From: Polymyxa betae
Taxonomy: Eukaryota > Endomyxa > Phytomyxea > Plasmodiophorida > Plasmodiophoridae
DNA length: 38,228 nt
Direction of reading: 5' to 3'
Assembly (NCBI GenBank): GCA_003693705.1
Contig: RBZT01000797.1
Location: forward strand, 1-38,228
The notes under the pieces were generated by a model that worked only from the letters and a program-made list of their open reading frames with translations, was not told the DNA's origin and made no database searches. Positions 21,248 through 32,564 of this stretch are shown here, one piece after another. Made by a program: the position numbers and the translations under genes. The first letter of the stretch is position 1. Every line of letters begins with the position of its first letter.

Positions 21248-22389
21248 ATGGATTTTACTACATCCATGGATTTTCTAGACTTTTCGGAGGTGGAGTTGGC
21301 GGCCATTGGCGCTGTTGCCATCGCCTCCTTCAACACCTGGTATCTATTCGACGACGACGAACTGAGTGAGCAGGATCAAACGTTTGTAATTCCATCGATT
21401 GGCGTTCGAGATCAGCTTGCTATCTTGATGCAATCTCCTTCTTTATTCAAGATGCTTACCAATTTTACTATCGAAGAATTCGAGGAGCTGTGCAGTGCAG
21501 TCTGTTCATTGACTGCAAATACTGCTCGAACAACTGGCGCCCCCAAATCGATTTTCGGTCTGTCACCGAAGCTCTCTCCTGAGCAACGGGTTCTACACCT
21601 GGTATTTTACCTAAAACATGACAACATCGTTCGTTTTGATTCATTGAATTGGAATTGGTCAAAGTCATCTGCTTGTGATGATGCCATTTTTGTCGCTGCT
21701 GTGTCAATGAGGCTCTGAAGCATGAGCTTCAATGGCCAAATGCCAATGAACGTCGTCATGCCGTAGCCCAATTTCTTCCAGATTTTCGTGGCTGCTTCGG
21801 GTTTATCGATGGTACTCTAATCGAGATCCCTCGTCCATCGGCAGAGGTTCGTGCCGATCGCCAGAGACTTTGGTATAACGGCCGTAAGTCGATGTATTGC
21901 TTCAACAATACTGTCGCTGTTGACCACAACGGGCTGTTCATCTACATCGACCCTGGCTATCCAGGATCTTTTCATGATGTCAGTTGCTTGAGGCAGTCTG
22001 ACCTTAACAAAGATTGGCGTCGCTATTTTGCTCATACAGATGAGTACTTTGAATACCTCCTTGGCGATCCTGGCTACGTCGGCGACGATATGTTTATCAT
22101 GCTTCGAATCGGGAGACGAGAAACTGTTGAAGGCGGTGAAATTTCTGTGATTGATGCTTTTAACACGATGCACGCGCAATATCGAGTTCAAGTTGAGTGG
22201 GGAATAGCAGGCCTCAAACGAAAATGGCGTCGGTTGATGAAAAAAATCGATGTGAAGCACGAAAAATTCCAACATCTGTTTCGTGCAGCTGCAATCATGA
22301 CTAATTTTCTGCAACGACGCCGAAATGACATGAACGCAGATAGCGGTGTAGAAAGAAACACGGAAGGTGGATGGGAAGGCGATTTCTGA
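21248..22389 (+). pseudogene. Harbinger-1 DDE transposase (one frameshift)
   Basis: Cut-and-paste transposase of the DDE_Tnp_4 family. I chose the ATG at 21248; the frame is open further upstream but has no better ATG. The N-terminal domain includes FTIEEFEELCSAV and LSPEQRVLHLVFYLKHD, the helix-turn-helix-like region. Catalytic residues are in GCFGFIDGTLIEIPRP (Asp 21808-21810), LLGDPGYVGDD (Asp 22066-22068) and VQVEWGIAGLKRKW (Glu 22195-22197). PGSFHD between them is also typical. A single-base-type frameshift near 21700 puts the last 220 or so codons in another frame; otherwise it is about full length (380 aa). All three catalytic acids are present. Confidence 0.88.
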
Positions 22390-22403
22390 TCAGTTTAATC
22401 ATT

Positions 22404-23246
22404 TCACAACAATAAACCTTTTGCCTTCTCTAGAAATTCTGCCTCAGAAATCAAACCGATTTCTCGGGCCTTCTGGAGGTTTTGAAACTTGGCACTATTT
22501 GCCTGAACAAGAAGAGCTTCCTCTTGAAGCTTACTAAGCTTCTCACGAAGCTCGACGCTCTTACGAAGGTCTGCTGAAATATCAGCTATCGAAGACGCCT
22601 GTTGCTGGAGACAGTAAGCCTTTGATAGCTTCGCTGGTTTCTTCTCAGCCACTTCACTCTCTGTCTCGCATGGTGTATGTAGCCTTCTGTTCTTTTGCCT
22701 GCGGTACCCTTTCGCTCAGGAGAGAATAGTTTCGGGCACGATCAGCCAGAATATTTCGACTGGCGTGGCGATCACCTTGACGTATCTGCTCCAATACATC
22801 GGCAGGTTGAAGAAGAACCTTTCCAGAAAGGTCGTCTGCACCCCCAATTTTCAGCGGCTCTTTCTCCTTTCGAACGTGGGTTCAGAGGCTCTTCTGAGAT
22901 TGTGCAGTTCGGGAAATGCAATTTATAATCGGCGTAGACCTAACAGTTTTTTATGTATTCATATGATAAAGGAAAGACATCATGATCTCACATTAGTCCA
23001 AACATCTGCAGGCAGCAGCTGAGGGCCAGATTTTTTTCGACCTTTGGACCAGGCGGCGTAATGGTTGGTATGAGAAGCCATGAGCACGCTCAGCTTCTCC
23101 GACGTCACTGTTTGACGCACGGCTACAGAAAGCTTAGCCTTCTCTGCAGCAGGCGGCGCAGCTATCTGTAAATCCAAAACGTCATGATCGCTGGTGACTT
23201 CAGACTGGGAGCTTGGCAATCCACTGTCGCTGGAAGTATCCGACAT
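22404..23246 (-). CDS. Harbinger-1 Myb/SANT-like DNA-binding protein
   Basis: The partner protein that Harbinger transposases need for DNA binding and nuclear import. Exon 1 (23246-22992) starts MSDTSSDSGLPSSQ, is acidic and Ser-rich, and ends in LLPADVWTN. A 52-nt GT...AG intron (22991-22940) keeps phase into VYADYKLHFPNCTISEEP. Trp followed by a YADYK helix is reminiscent of the Myb/SANT-like trihelix. The last exon ends in a strong coiled coil (SVELREKLSKLQEEALLVQ) and EAEFLEKAKGLLL. The middle, about 22880-22690, needs another intron or a frameshift that I could not settle. It converges on the transposase gene with about 14 bp between the stops. Confidence 0.6.
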
Positions 23247-23435
23247 GGTAAGCGATGCAGCAAATGGCTAGGAACTACGACACCCACCAAAATCTTTCAC
23301 CAAGGTTTGAAGGCCAAAAACACTTCGGCCAAATTTCGCCACGGACGAAAATCTGCGGAGGCTGCGCCACCAAACTTTCGCGTCAAAGTCCAGCGACTGA
23401 CCCAACTTCCGACCCATTAACGGACATGTTTATTA

Positions 23436-25436
23436 CCGTAGACAACACAATATCTACACAAAAATTCCCCCAATGTGTAGCACCCAATTATGCTGTCAAA
23501 ATTTCGGAATGTGTAGAGGTGTGATGCCAGTGTGACTGGATGTCTCCAGTATGTCTCCACTCTGTGACTGGGTGACGTGTTCTAAAGACTAAATAATGAA
23601 AATTTATTAAACGAGATTTATCTGTTTATTCCCATTGAACATGTGTCCATACACGGAATTCTCATCCAAGGACGTTAAATGCTGCTCAAAGGCATTGTCG
23701 TTTTCAGCCCAAGGATTCTGCCCGCATATTTCGAACGTGTTGGCAATCCAACGAAGCCGTTTGTTCTCGCCATTTATAGCGTCGAATGCGCTCTCGATCA
23801 TGGGAACTAAATCTTCGCGCGGTGCTGTTAAAACGCACACGGAGAGATCATTGGCGCTTTTTCCCTGAAGCGATTTGTATCGAAAATTCATGTACTCCTT
23901 CTTGATATGCTCTTTGAGAGGCTTGTTGATCGAAATGTCGCAAACCTGGTGCACCGAAGTCATACCCTCTTGAATGTATTCAAGGAATACCTTTCCAGTG
24001 GACATTGACGCATGGTTCGCAGAAAGCCAGTCAAAAATAAGTTCCCCGAAGTGAGTCGTTGACCGATCGACAACAAGCAAGATGCGCTTATCGGGGAACA
24101 TTTTGTGTACCCAGGTCAGGTACAGGACAAACATGTATTGCGTCCTCAAGTGAGTTTTGTTGAACAGCACCGTGCTTTTTGTGTAATGACGCCACTGAAG
24201 CATGAGATCTGCGCCAAATGTTCCGGTATCGATCACAAATGGAAGTAGAAGGCTGGATGAGACTAAGGACGCCGTGACCATTACTGTGACGATTTTTTGT
24301 CGTTTTCGACAGGTACCAGAGTATCAACCCGCTTGGTTTTTCTCGGAACAAGCAAGCGATCCTCACGATAGAACTGTACAAACGTTTCATCAGCATTGAG
24401 GACGTCATCGACATTGAGTTCGATGGCTGTTTGCCGAATTTTTCTAGCCGTCTCGCGGGCAATAGCGAGCCAGTCAGAGGGGACCTTCTGCTGCAGCAGA
24501 TACCGGTTTTTCGAACCAACGAAGCATTGTCGACTGCACCATGATGGCTTTCTTATTGATCGGAGCTGTTGCAGCGGGGGCAACCGGGAGAGGTGAAGTG
24601 TTCGGCAAAGACAAGACAGCAGCTGGCTTCAGCAAGGCGAAATGATTTAGCATTGAATGGTTATAGGGAAGAGCGGGGTCAATGGTTGAAGAAAAATATG
24701 GTGATATACGACAATGCTGAGAGGCGCGGGCCCAAGCAGAACATACTCTGGCATGTGACTAGCACAGAACGAATCGGCAGAAAATTCCTGAAGGCCGGTA
24801 GTGTAGGAAGATATTGCGACGACATTCACATTAAACAAGAGGCGAACCAATTGGTACCATCTCAATGGTCGAAGTATAAACTCCAGGGCGGCTCATTCGA
24901 GAGATCACCTCCTCGAATGAAGGTGAGCCTGGACGGACTTCATGCAACAGCTCCACGACACGCTCTGCTGCCGAACGGCCCTGCCCCAGAGTATGCATGC
25001 ATACATCCCGGCGCAACTCATCAGCGTTAAAATTCGGAACGGTGCCAGATCGAACTGCGCAAAGATAAAATCAATTCACATCTCCAGAAACGTCCTCCGG
25101 GATGTAAGAACGGCCTTGGTATAGGTGCGATCTAAAGTCGGACCACTGCGACATGGAAAATGAGGAGACAGACGAGATAAAGCAAGAACGAGGGACGAGG
25201 AGGGCACGAGGAAGTGAACGACTGCGCATAAAATAGTCCGGGAGCGCAGTTACGTCGTTCTAGCTCATGGGAGTTTATAAAATTTGCCATTTTGGCTGCG
25301 CAAGCGCAGCCCTGTCACTGGGACAGTATCTGTATGTGTAGATATAAACACATTTTTTTTGGGATGTGTAGCGACTTATGCTGTCTGACCCCCAAGTGTT
25401 GTTATTAAAGTTGTGTTGATATTGTGATGTCTACGG
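23436..25436 (-). mobile_element. pogo/Tigger-like Tc1-mariner element (2.0 kb)
   Basis: Terminal inverted repeats match over about 26 bp with two differences (CCGTAGACAWCACAATATC on both ends). A TA target duplication lies at 23434-23435 and 25437-25438. The left end is 3 bp from the Harbinger-1 target duplication. Subterminal ATGTGTAG words occur twice near each end (23473, 23509, 25334, 25364), all in the same orientation. One transposase gene lies on the minus strand. Confidence 0.88.
23607..24583 (-). pseudogene. pogo-like DDD transposase
   Basis: DDE_1-type transposase read from 24583 to 23607. Catalytic blocks are VLNADETFVQFYRED (first Asp), RILLVVDRSTTHFGEL (second Asp) and SVHQVCDISINKPLKEHI (third Asp). 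The DDD triad and the NKPLKEHI block are characteristic of the pogo/jerky branch. A one-base frameshift near 24290 separates the first block from the other two. The N-terminal CENP-B/HTH region should lie at 24590-25100. I see only broken frames there (for example RVVELLHEVRPGSPSFEEV on the minus strand), so the gene is probably inactive. Confidence 0.82.
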
Positions 25437-25685
25437 TATGCACTTCTGCAAAAGATGAATTGACCCGCCACGAAAGCACCTCGTTTACCTAAAACTGGAT
25501 ATTGCAACTTGCTCATAATAGTTGCTCATTATGTTGGTGGATTGACCACGTGAAGCATGATTCATGGACTTCATTGGTCTCACGAAGCGCTCCGCAAAGA
25601 AACTCCATAAGAAGCCTGCCAAGGGTCCTAGATCTTCAAAATGTGACCAACCAAATGCAGCGTGAAATGAGCAGGTAGTCATCAC

Positions 25686-26012
25686 AGTTGAAAGTCTGAA
25701 GACGATCGTCTTCTGACTTGAACTACGAATATTGATCCTGAGGTAAGACAACCAATAACAGAATGAATTGTATTATTATGAAATGAGAATTATATAGAAT
25801 AAAGCATACTAGGGGGCTTCCATATAGGGTCAAAACTCCGCGGCGGACTTTCCACCTACCAGGGTTCGTGCCACCCTCTACAGTTTCAGCCCGGTCTCCC
25901 TTGTTCACCCTCGCAACTGAGGTTCGCCCGCCCTTCCTTGTGATGAATGTCTGGCTGGTCCCAGTTGCCAAAAGTTGCAGCCCTTACAGAGGTCACCGGT
26001 GCATTTCCAACA
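25686..26012 (-). mobile_element. Solo LTR-B copy 2 (intact length, 327 bp)
   Basis: Minus-strand LTR starting TGTTGGAAATGC and ending TTTCAACT (last base mutated from A). A perfect target duplication, ATCAC on plus, lies at 25681-25685 and 26013-26017. It reads uninterrupted through the point where copia split the other LTR-B copy (GGGTGAACAAGGGAG). The dyad is at 25837-25847 and the TATA box (TTATATA on plus) at 25790-25796. It interrupts an exon of the Tnp2-like gene. Confidence 0.93.
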
Positions 26013-27370
26013 ATCACCATACAGGGCATTCTCTAAATTTGGAGAATTATTGAAGTTCATCATCACCGAGATGATCAATTTTACCTGTTCAAGAGCTGCA
26101 AGTTTTTCAATTATCTTGAGATTGATTTTCTCAAGCTGTGTCCTTCTTAATCTTAAGCAGAGCCCGTTAGACAATGCATCAAAATACGAATGCAAGGCTT
26201 TTTGGAAGCTGTTCACATCACTGCTGTCAGCGAACAGACCCTTCGTCAGATACTTGAAGAGCCCGTGAAGCAATAGATGCCATTGCGAGATCTTCACCAA
26301 CCCCATGGATTTAATATAAGGATGAAACAATTCGGGAGATCCTGATAGATTTTGAAATTAGAAAAAAAGATAATGGCCTAACAATTGTAATACCCTGAGG
26401 GGGTCTTAATCTGGAAAGTCTTTCAGCAATTTCCAAACGACTGCCCTTTATCAAAGCCAAGGGTAGCCTTGCAGAATGATCCCAAATTGAGCGCAGACGA
26501 TTAATTGACTTTTCTGCATCTCTTGCTTCGTTCGTAAAAGCAAGTCCTGACCCACCGCTCTCGCAATCTAAAACGTCAACTAAAGTTGTGACAGCATTCT
26601 ATATCTGTGGTTAGCTTAATCACGCGAATATTATTCGCATTACTGAAAGATGATGCATAAAATCGGACTTGAACTGCAGGCTCGGATCCCAGCCACCAAT
26701 GAAGTGATTTAGATAGGCAATCAATGCCATACTGGCCTGATTGTTTTTAAGGGTGATTCGCATCCGTTGTCCGATCATAAAGCGTTCCCGCAGCTTGGCG
26801 TTTTGTCAACCTCTCTGGCACCCTTCGCTCCTCATATTCTTCCGCAACGTTTCCTAATCATTATTTGTGAGATAGCGAAAATGTGAGAGAGCAGAAATGT
26901 AACCAGCAGTCAAGATATCTTTCTTTGTCCAAAGCTTTGGAGACTCAGAGTTGGTTTGAAAGTTAAGGCAGTGTGGAATAGATACTGCCTTTCTTAAAGG
27001 ATGTAGTTACGGGAGGAACCTGTACGACCCAAGCCGACATGTTCGTTAAAAGCATCTCACTCCAATAATTGAGCAAATACAGGCGTCATTGATACTCGGA
27101 GATCCTCCTTATTGCATGGCTTTGGCAAACGCAGGAAGGTCAGACATACTGGTCATTCAGATCATTTTAACATATTGTTGATTAATGAAGAGCAATGCAT
27201 GATGGACAATTGACCAGCCTGAATATCCGATTCGGAAAACCTGTCAAATATCTGCAGCCCATGCCGGTTTATCATGTTGATTTCGTGAGCCATCAAACTG
27301 AAGAATGCCTGGCAAATGTGGCCAAACCGAAATGTTAGACGAGTTGTGAATCCTGGCTCCATCGTAACAG

Positions 27371-27814
27371 TAGGGCTTCAACCGGGTACTAACGGGTCGG
27401 GTAGCCTCTATCCGGTACCCGTCCATACAAAATCCAAAAAAGGTTGCAAACAGACAAAAAGATGATGGGACATTATTTTTTCAGACAGTACTTACCAAAC
27501 ATCAAAGAAGAGGTTTCTGGTTTCAAAGAATGTCGTCGAAGCCCAATCACGTCACGGCCGCAATTGAATATTCGCTCGACAGCGACTGAAGAGCCCGGAA
27601 TCGACAAAATCGTTTTTTCCAGTAATCTAACGGAGCAACTGCAGGATCCTCACATCGTAAATCGAAGAAATTATCAACGCGCAGAAACAAAGTCCGTGCC
27701 TATCAAACTACCCGACGGGTAGTCGGGTCGGGTACCACCCCCTATCCGGTACCCGACCCGACCAGTACCCGACCCGGTTTTTCCGGGTACTACCCTTACC
27801 CGGTCGGAGCCCTA
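27371..27814. mobile_element. hAT-type MITE (444 bp)
   Basis: Non-coding element with an 8-bp target duplication CGTAACAG (27363-27370 and 27815-27822) and TAGGGCT...AGCCCTA ends, the signature of the hAT superfamily. Inverted ends extend as TAGGGCTYCRACCGGGTA. Subterminal regions are packed with CGGGTACCCG/CGGGTCGGGTA words, more on the right than on the left. It has no transposase and must have been mobilised in trans. It sits inside a coding block of the Tnp2-like gene; removing it and one duplication restores the reading frame. Confidence 0.92.
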
Positions 27815-29999
27815 CGTAACAGTGAGACATTGCGATGATTATGCTCTTCCGGTCTAAACAGGAATAATCAACCTTAACATGTGATACGAAGAAGAAATCA
27901 GTACCGGGAGAGCTCCTTGCCATGCTGCTCGTTTCATTTTGGTGGAACGGTGCATATAACTCGTAGAACAGGTCGCCGTATACCCAAGCCGTCATGGTCT
28001 CTTCTTTCACTCCATCATTCCCGTACCTTTCAACCAAAGCGGGAATTTCTGCAAACCCATTCCAAAACAATTTGGAGAATGACTTGAATGCAAATCGAAC
28101 CTATTCACGAAGATGAGCTCACATTAGAACATATTCATTTTGAAAACCTGTAAATCAAAAGATACTGGCCAATACAGGAATCTTTTAGCATTCGTTCTTG
28201 AAGATTGACAAACATGGCAGTTTGGGGCATCCTCCAGTTCCAAAGCATATATACTGTGACCCCTTGGACAAGATTGTAAGGATAAAGGTTTAAAGGAGAG
28301 AAAAACGTCGCGAAGAATGCCTGTTTTAACTTCACTCCAGTTTGTTGGAAATTCATTGTACTGAGAAACTTGCTCGCCATTGTCAGGATCTGGACCGGGA
28401 AGAGATCTCGAGAAGATACAATGTCAAAAAATTCTTCAAAACTTTTGCTGTTGAGGCTTGATCGCAGCCTCTGATCAGCAAATTGCATTATCTTCACTTT
28501 AACCTTTTCAAGATGCGACCTGCTCTGGATCCCTAGTTCAGACATTTGGTTGGCATGGACAGTCTGACTTGCAGAACAGCTCTAGCATTAGTCTGGCTCT
28601 TTTGAATGTCCTTCTCGAACTTGATCGAAGCGTCTGATGATTCGCTCAGAGCGCTAACGGTTTATTCGTCAGAAGTAATATCCTAATCGTCTTCTCCAAA
28701 TGATCTCTCTGACAAGCCGCACGTCTGAACATAATCATTAGACGAGCAGTTCGAATCGGTGTTACTGTCTTCTGCTTCTGTAGGGAATCGTTGTATAGAG
28801 ATTAAATCAGAAGCACAGGCAATCGGTTCCGAGCCCGAAAATATTGTTTAGCAATGCTGTCTAATTGCAATGTGCCATAAACTCTGTTGATTTCAGTATT
28901 AACAGATATACCTGTCAAAATGTTAGACCTGGATTCAATCTTGTTGGAGAACTAACTCGATGACAACGTCGACTCTTGTATACGGGAGAAACTCTTTCCT
29001 CTGTTATCCATTTCCATATGCCTGCTGTATGTCCTAGGATCGCGAACTTTCCCCCTTGCACATATACGTTATGCAATAACATCGCATCTGCATGCCATTG
29101 GGTCTTCTTCGGTCTACCGCATGACCACGACATCATCCCTCCAGATGCCAGGCACTATAATCCGATCATATCGTACCGACTGGCTGTCACACAGCAAACG
29201 TTTCTTTTAATTTTGATTCTTCTTTGACATAATCTGGGCAGCGCAGCGTTGCCAGGGTAGGCGGCACATTTTCGTAACGCCTTGACAATTTGGGACATGA
29301 TCTTCTGTCCAGAATTGGATTCAAGGTCGAAGGCGAGGCTACTTGCCAGCCCAGTTGAAGCGATATCGTGGTAAACTGAATTAAGCATCGTCCCTAGACA
29401 GTCCTCAGGAAATCACACATCGCTGGGCCCATCTGCATCGTCATGCTGCACCACAGTTTTGTTTTTTAGATTTTCTTTACATTTCGCATCGGTTAAGTTT
29501 TCTTGCAGCTCTTGATGAACACTGTCAGCTTTTCAGAGATATTATGGGATTGTGACCTACCAGCCCGGGCAATTGCAATTGTATCCTTTACTTTCGGAAA
29601 ATGCAAGTCAAATTGATGCAACAATATTTCTGCGTCTGCAATTAACGTTTCCTTCTTCATGCTGATAGACTACATTTAGTAACTGACGAGTGCCAGCATT
29701 ATTTTGTACTGCAAACCTGTTCAATCTGATTTGGTCTCATAAAAAGTTTTCGGACCGCCAGCCGCTCCTGGGTTTTTTATTGAGGCGTTTTTCTGACTAG
29801 TCTTCTGGCGTATAAGAGAGAGCTGGCCTGTTTGTGGATGATCCTTTCAAAGCGAACGCGGCCAAAATGCATCACGCTCATCAGTGAAAATTATTCCGGG
29901 CATGATTTGGCTCTTTTGTCTGCAGTTAATCTGTTAGCTGTATTCATACGAACTTATACGACTGAAAAGAGGTTACTTGGTCTATCATCTGCGGGTTGA

Positions 30000-32441
30000 A
30001 GATCAGTTAGCGAAGCAACAAACCGTAAGCCTTTGACAAGAACTTCCTCATTATTGCTATAAGTGAAGACCGGTGGAGGATTGTCTTTGCAGAGCATTGT
30101 CGACACTCGTACACATATTTGGCTTCCAAAATCAACTTCAGAATTGTGTAAGCATTAAGATCACATTCTTCAGATAGCAACAGCACCCTGGCGACTGGCG
30201 ATGGTCGAATAAATAATGTAAAAACCGTCCCAGGCACTTGTTCTTCCATTGCAACGAAAACTAATTTTCTGAATCCCGCAGTTTGCCCAGACCTGCACAG
30301 TTCTTCTTAGCTGTGTAGAAATCCAATTATATATTAATTGAATGCACCTATAACGAAAGAGGGTGTGCAGATTCAAGCTATTTTAGGAGCTTAGTCTGTT
30401 TGAAGATCGAATACAGCCAACAAGTTCCAACAGTTCCTTGAAAATATATAAAAATTATTTGAAGGGACAAATTGTGGTTCGATGCGGGTTTGGAGGGGAT
30501 CTACTCACGTCGCTCTCCGCAGTCCGAACACTATATTCGTATCTCTGATTTGGATGTCATATCTCGCTCGTCCCACCTTCCCAAGGTACAAAAACATGGG
30601 TTAGAGCAAACACAACTAACATATGTGATATGCGAACTGCAAGTGCGGGTAAACTCGTCCATATCATAGTCAAAGTGAGTGTATGGCGATAGCCTGTCAC
30701 CTCAATTCTCACTGCATCTCAAATGGAGAGTACGGCAGGAGCCGGTCGCCTATGACCCTCATTTCTTACTATGAATTTCAATTTGAGAGTATTGCGGTAG
30801 CCGGTCGCCTGAAATAATTTGGGACGCTCAATGTTTTTGGTTTATTGTGTTTAGCTTTATTCATGTTGGCCTCGAAGAGAATGGAATCGGCGAATGGGCG
30901 TGAACGATGAATTTGATGTTGTCTGCTGTCAACCCTCAAATATAACGATGCGACGTCCAGCACAAGGAGGAAAAACACAGTTGATTTTTATAGTGGAGAA
31001 TGGAATCACTTGCATACTGCTCCGTAGAAGAGTATTCTCGTGGCCGGTCTACTGATTAATGGACGACGTTCGGTTAGGGTTAGGGTGTGAACTTGGTCAA
31101 ATAACGTGACTAAAATACCAAGGTCTGTATTTTATAAGCACGGTTAGCCAGGACAGCTGATATACGAACGTGTCGTCTCAAAGTGAGCAAATCGTTCAGT
31201 TAATTCTTTTGAAAGCTACAATAACTAAACATATTGTTTCTGAAAAATTGATTAGAAAAATTGTGTCATAGGATTATCATCGTTTGCCCTGCTCTCTTCT
31301 GAAACTGCCGTGCGAATAGCTGTGTTTAACACTCAGCATATCGTTGCACTTGATCAGCAATTTCTTGCAAATGCACTGGCCATAATCTGCGATGTAGAGC
31401 ATGCGTACCTATGCGCTGTCCCCCCGCGAATGGCAACATTTTTCTAGCATTTTCCTACACATTTACAGGCAAAATACTGCGTGGGGAACCTGCGTAATTT
31501 GTTGAAGAGTTTGCAAGCAAAAGTGCCGCAAAAAGCAGGTTTGCCGACTTCCGGTGCTTTGAGGTCTCCTATGCGATATGATTTTAATTTGCGGGGACTG
31601 TTTTAAAAAGTTAAGCCTGCGCGATTGGAACACTTCATTTGGACCAAGAGAAGGGTTTGCAAGATGCGGATGTGGGAATTATCCGCAATAATTATTTAAA
31701 ACGATATGTCTACATCCTTTTGTTCCTGTTCTGCCGCAAAGCAGTACTCGCGTTTCCCTTGGTTGTAGAGTCGCCTCTTTCAAAAGGATCAGCTATATAT
31801 CTTTCAGTCCATTCGGTTTTCAGTGAACTTGATCGCAGGGCCTAACTTCTTTGACGTTCCTGCATCTGGAATTCTTGTTGTCGTTTTCTTTACATCTCTG
31901 CAACGAGATTCGTTCTTGCTGGCCAGAAGCATTCTTCTGCGCAGAAAGTACTCTATTATTACTCAGTAACTGCAACTGCTTGTCCGCAGATGCCATGCGC
32001 GACTTTTGTGTACAAACATTTCCAAGGTCTTCACTGAACGAGTAGAACTACAACTTTTAGAATAGAATCGTCTTGCTTTTTTGAATATCTCATAGTATCG
32101 TTTGTCGTTGCGGTCTGAACCAGCTTGAGCCATTTAAACCTTTTCTTTACTCAGCCAGCTTCTCAGAGTTTCATTTCGAGCAAGATGTCGAATTCCGAGT
32201 ATAATAGGCCATAGTCTTGGTTTCCAAGATCACGATGGAGACGGAACGCAATTGTTAGACCCCGAGTTGTCTAGCGCATTTCATTTCCAGGTCTAGATGG
32301 TGGCATTGCCTCTATCAATAGGAACAGAAGAAATCGGCTCTTGAAGCAATTTTCTCAGTCTTGTCCATATTTGAGAGAAAAACGGAAAGCCACAAGGCTC
32401 TACTCGCAATCATCTCGCACAGGAAGGGAGGACAGCTGCCT
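30000..32441. other. No recognised gene; minor tandem repeat
   Basis: Mostly unassigned sequence. The 5' end of the Tnp2-like copy 2 may reach into 30.0-30.4 kb, since minus-strand frames there look coding-like, but I could not link them. At 30680-30820 a unit of about 60 bp repeats two to three times around CAATTTGAGAGTA / GGTAGCCGGTCGCCT-like words. A frame at 31639-31845 (plus, 68 aa) is unrecognised. I see no RNA gene or element terminus before the Harbinger-2 target site at 32442. Confidence 0.45.
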
Positions 32442-32564
32442 TTAGAGGCTGGTTGAAGTGCGAGGAATCTATTTTTTGTGCGTCTCCTTTTAGGGTAAAC
32501 CTTAAGTATATAACCGGTTGAAGTAATCTCATTTTTGCGGTAACTCGAGAATTCTGTCGTATCA

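Larger units (their letters stand above)
21069..23429 (+). mobile_element. PIF/Harbinger DNA transposon Harbinger-1 (2.36 kb)
   Basis: Terminal inverted repeats: CATGTCCGTTAATTGGCCGG starts at 21071, and the complement of the right end reads CATGTCCGTTAATGGGTCGG. About 22 of the first 26 positions match. A TTA target duplication flanks it (21066-21068 and 23430-23432), as expected for this superfamily, if one base of indel is allowed at the extreme left end. It encodes a DDE transposase (+) and a Myb/SANT-like protein (-) arranged convergently and separated by about 14 bp. Confidence 0.85.
25439..29660 (-). pseudogene. Tnp2/CACTA-KDZ-like transposase gene relict, copy 2
   Basis: Long multi-exon relict, paralogous to 1864-3965. 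From 5' to 3': an N-terminal block near 29655-29550; an SNSGQKIMSQIVKALRKC block (29155-29390); 28545-28135 with FVNLQERMLKDSCIGQYLL; 28070-27823 with MTAWVYGDLFYELYAPF and CLDRKSIIIAMSHCYDGA; continuation after the hAT MITE (IHNSSNISVWPHLPGILQFDG); 26830-26640; 26600-26395 with LDCESGGSGLAF; an intron of about 50 nt; 26350-26018 with SPELFHPYIKS; and, after LTR-B, ERFVRPMKSMNHASRGQS ending at a GTAAAC donor near 25485. The DGA...SVWP...LPGI pattern recalls Tnp2-type transposases (inference). Several in-frame stops. The 3' end was removed where the pogo element lies. Confidence 0.6.

Noticed and set aside
24569-25030. 153-aa plus-strand ORF
   Set aside because: It lies opposite the N-terminal part of the pogo transposase gene and has no recognisable motif; probably a shadow of decayed minus-strand coding sequence.
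28976-29227. 83-aa plus-strand ORF opposite the Tnp2-like copy 2
   Set aside because: It has no recognised motif and overlaps minus-strand sequence that may belong to the Tnp2-like relict; the coding strand cannot be decided by eye.
31073-31086. Telomeric repeat TTAGGG
   Set aside because: Only about two units occur, in the middle of the window; a chance or dispersed occurrence.
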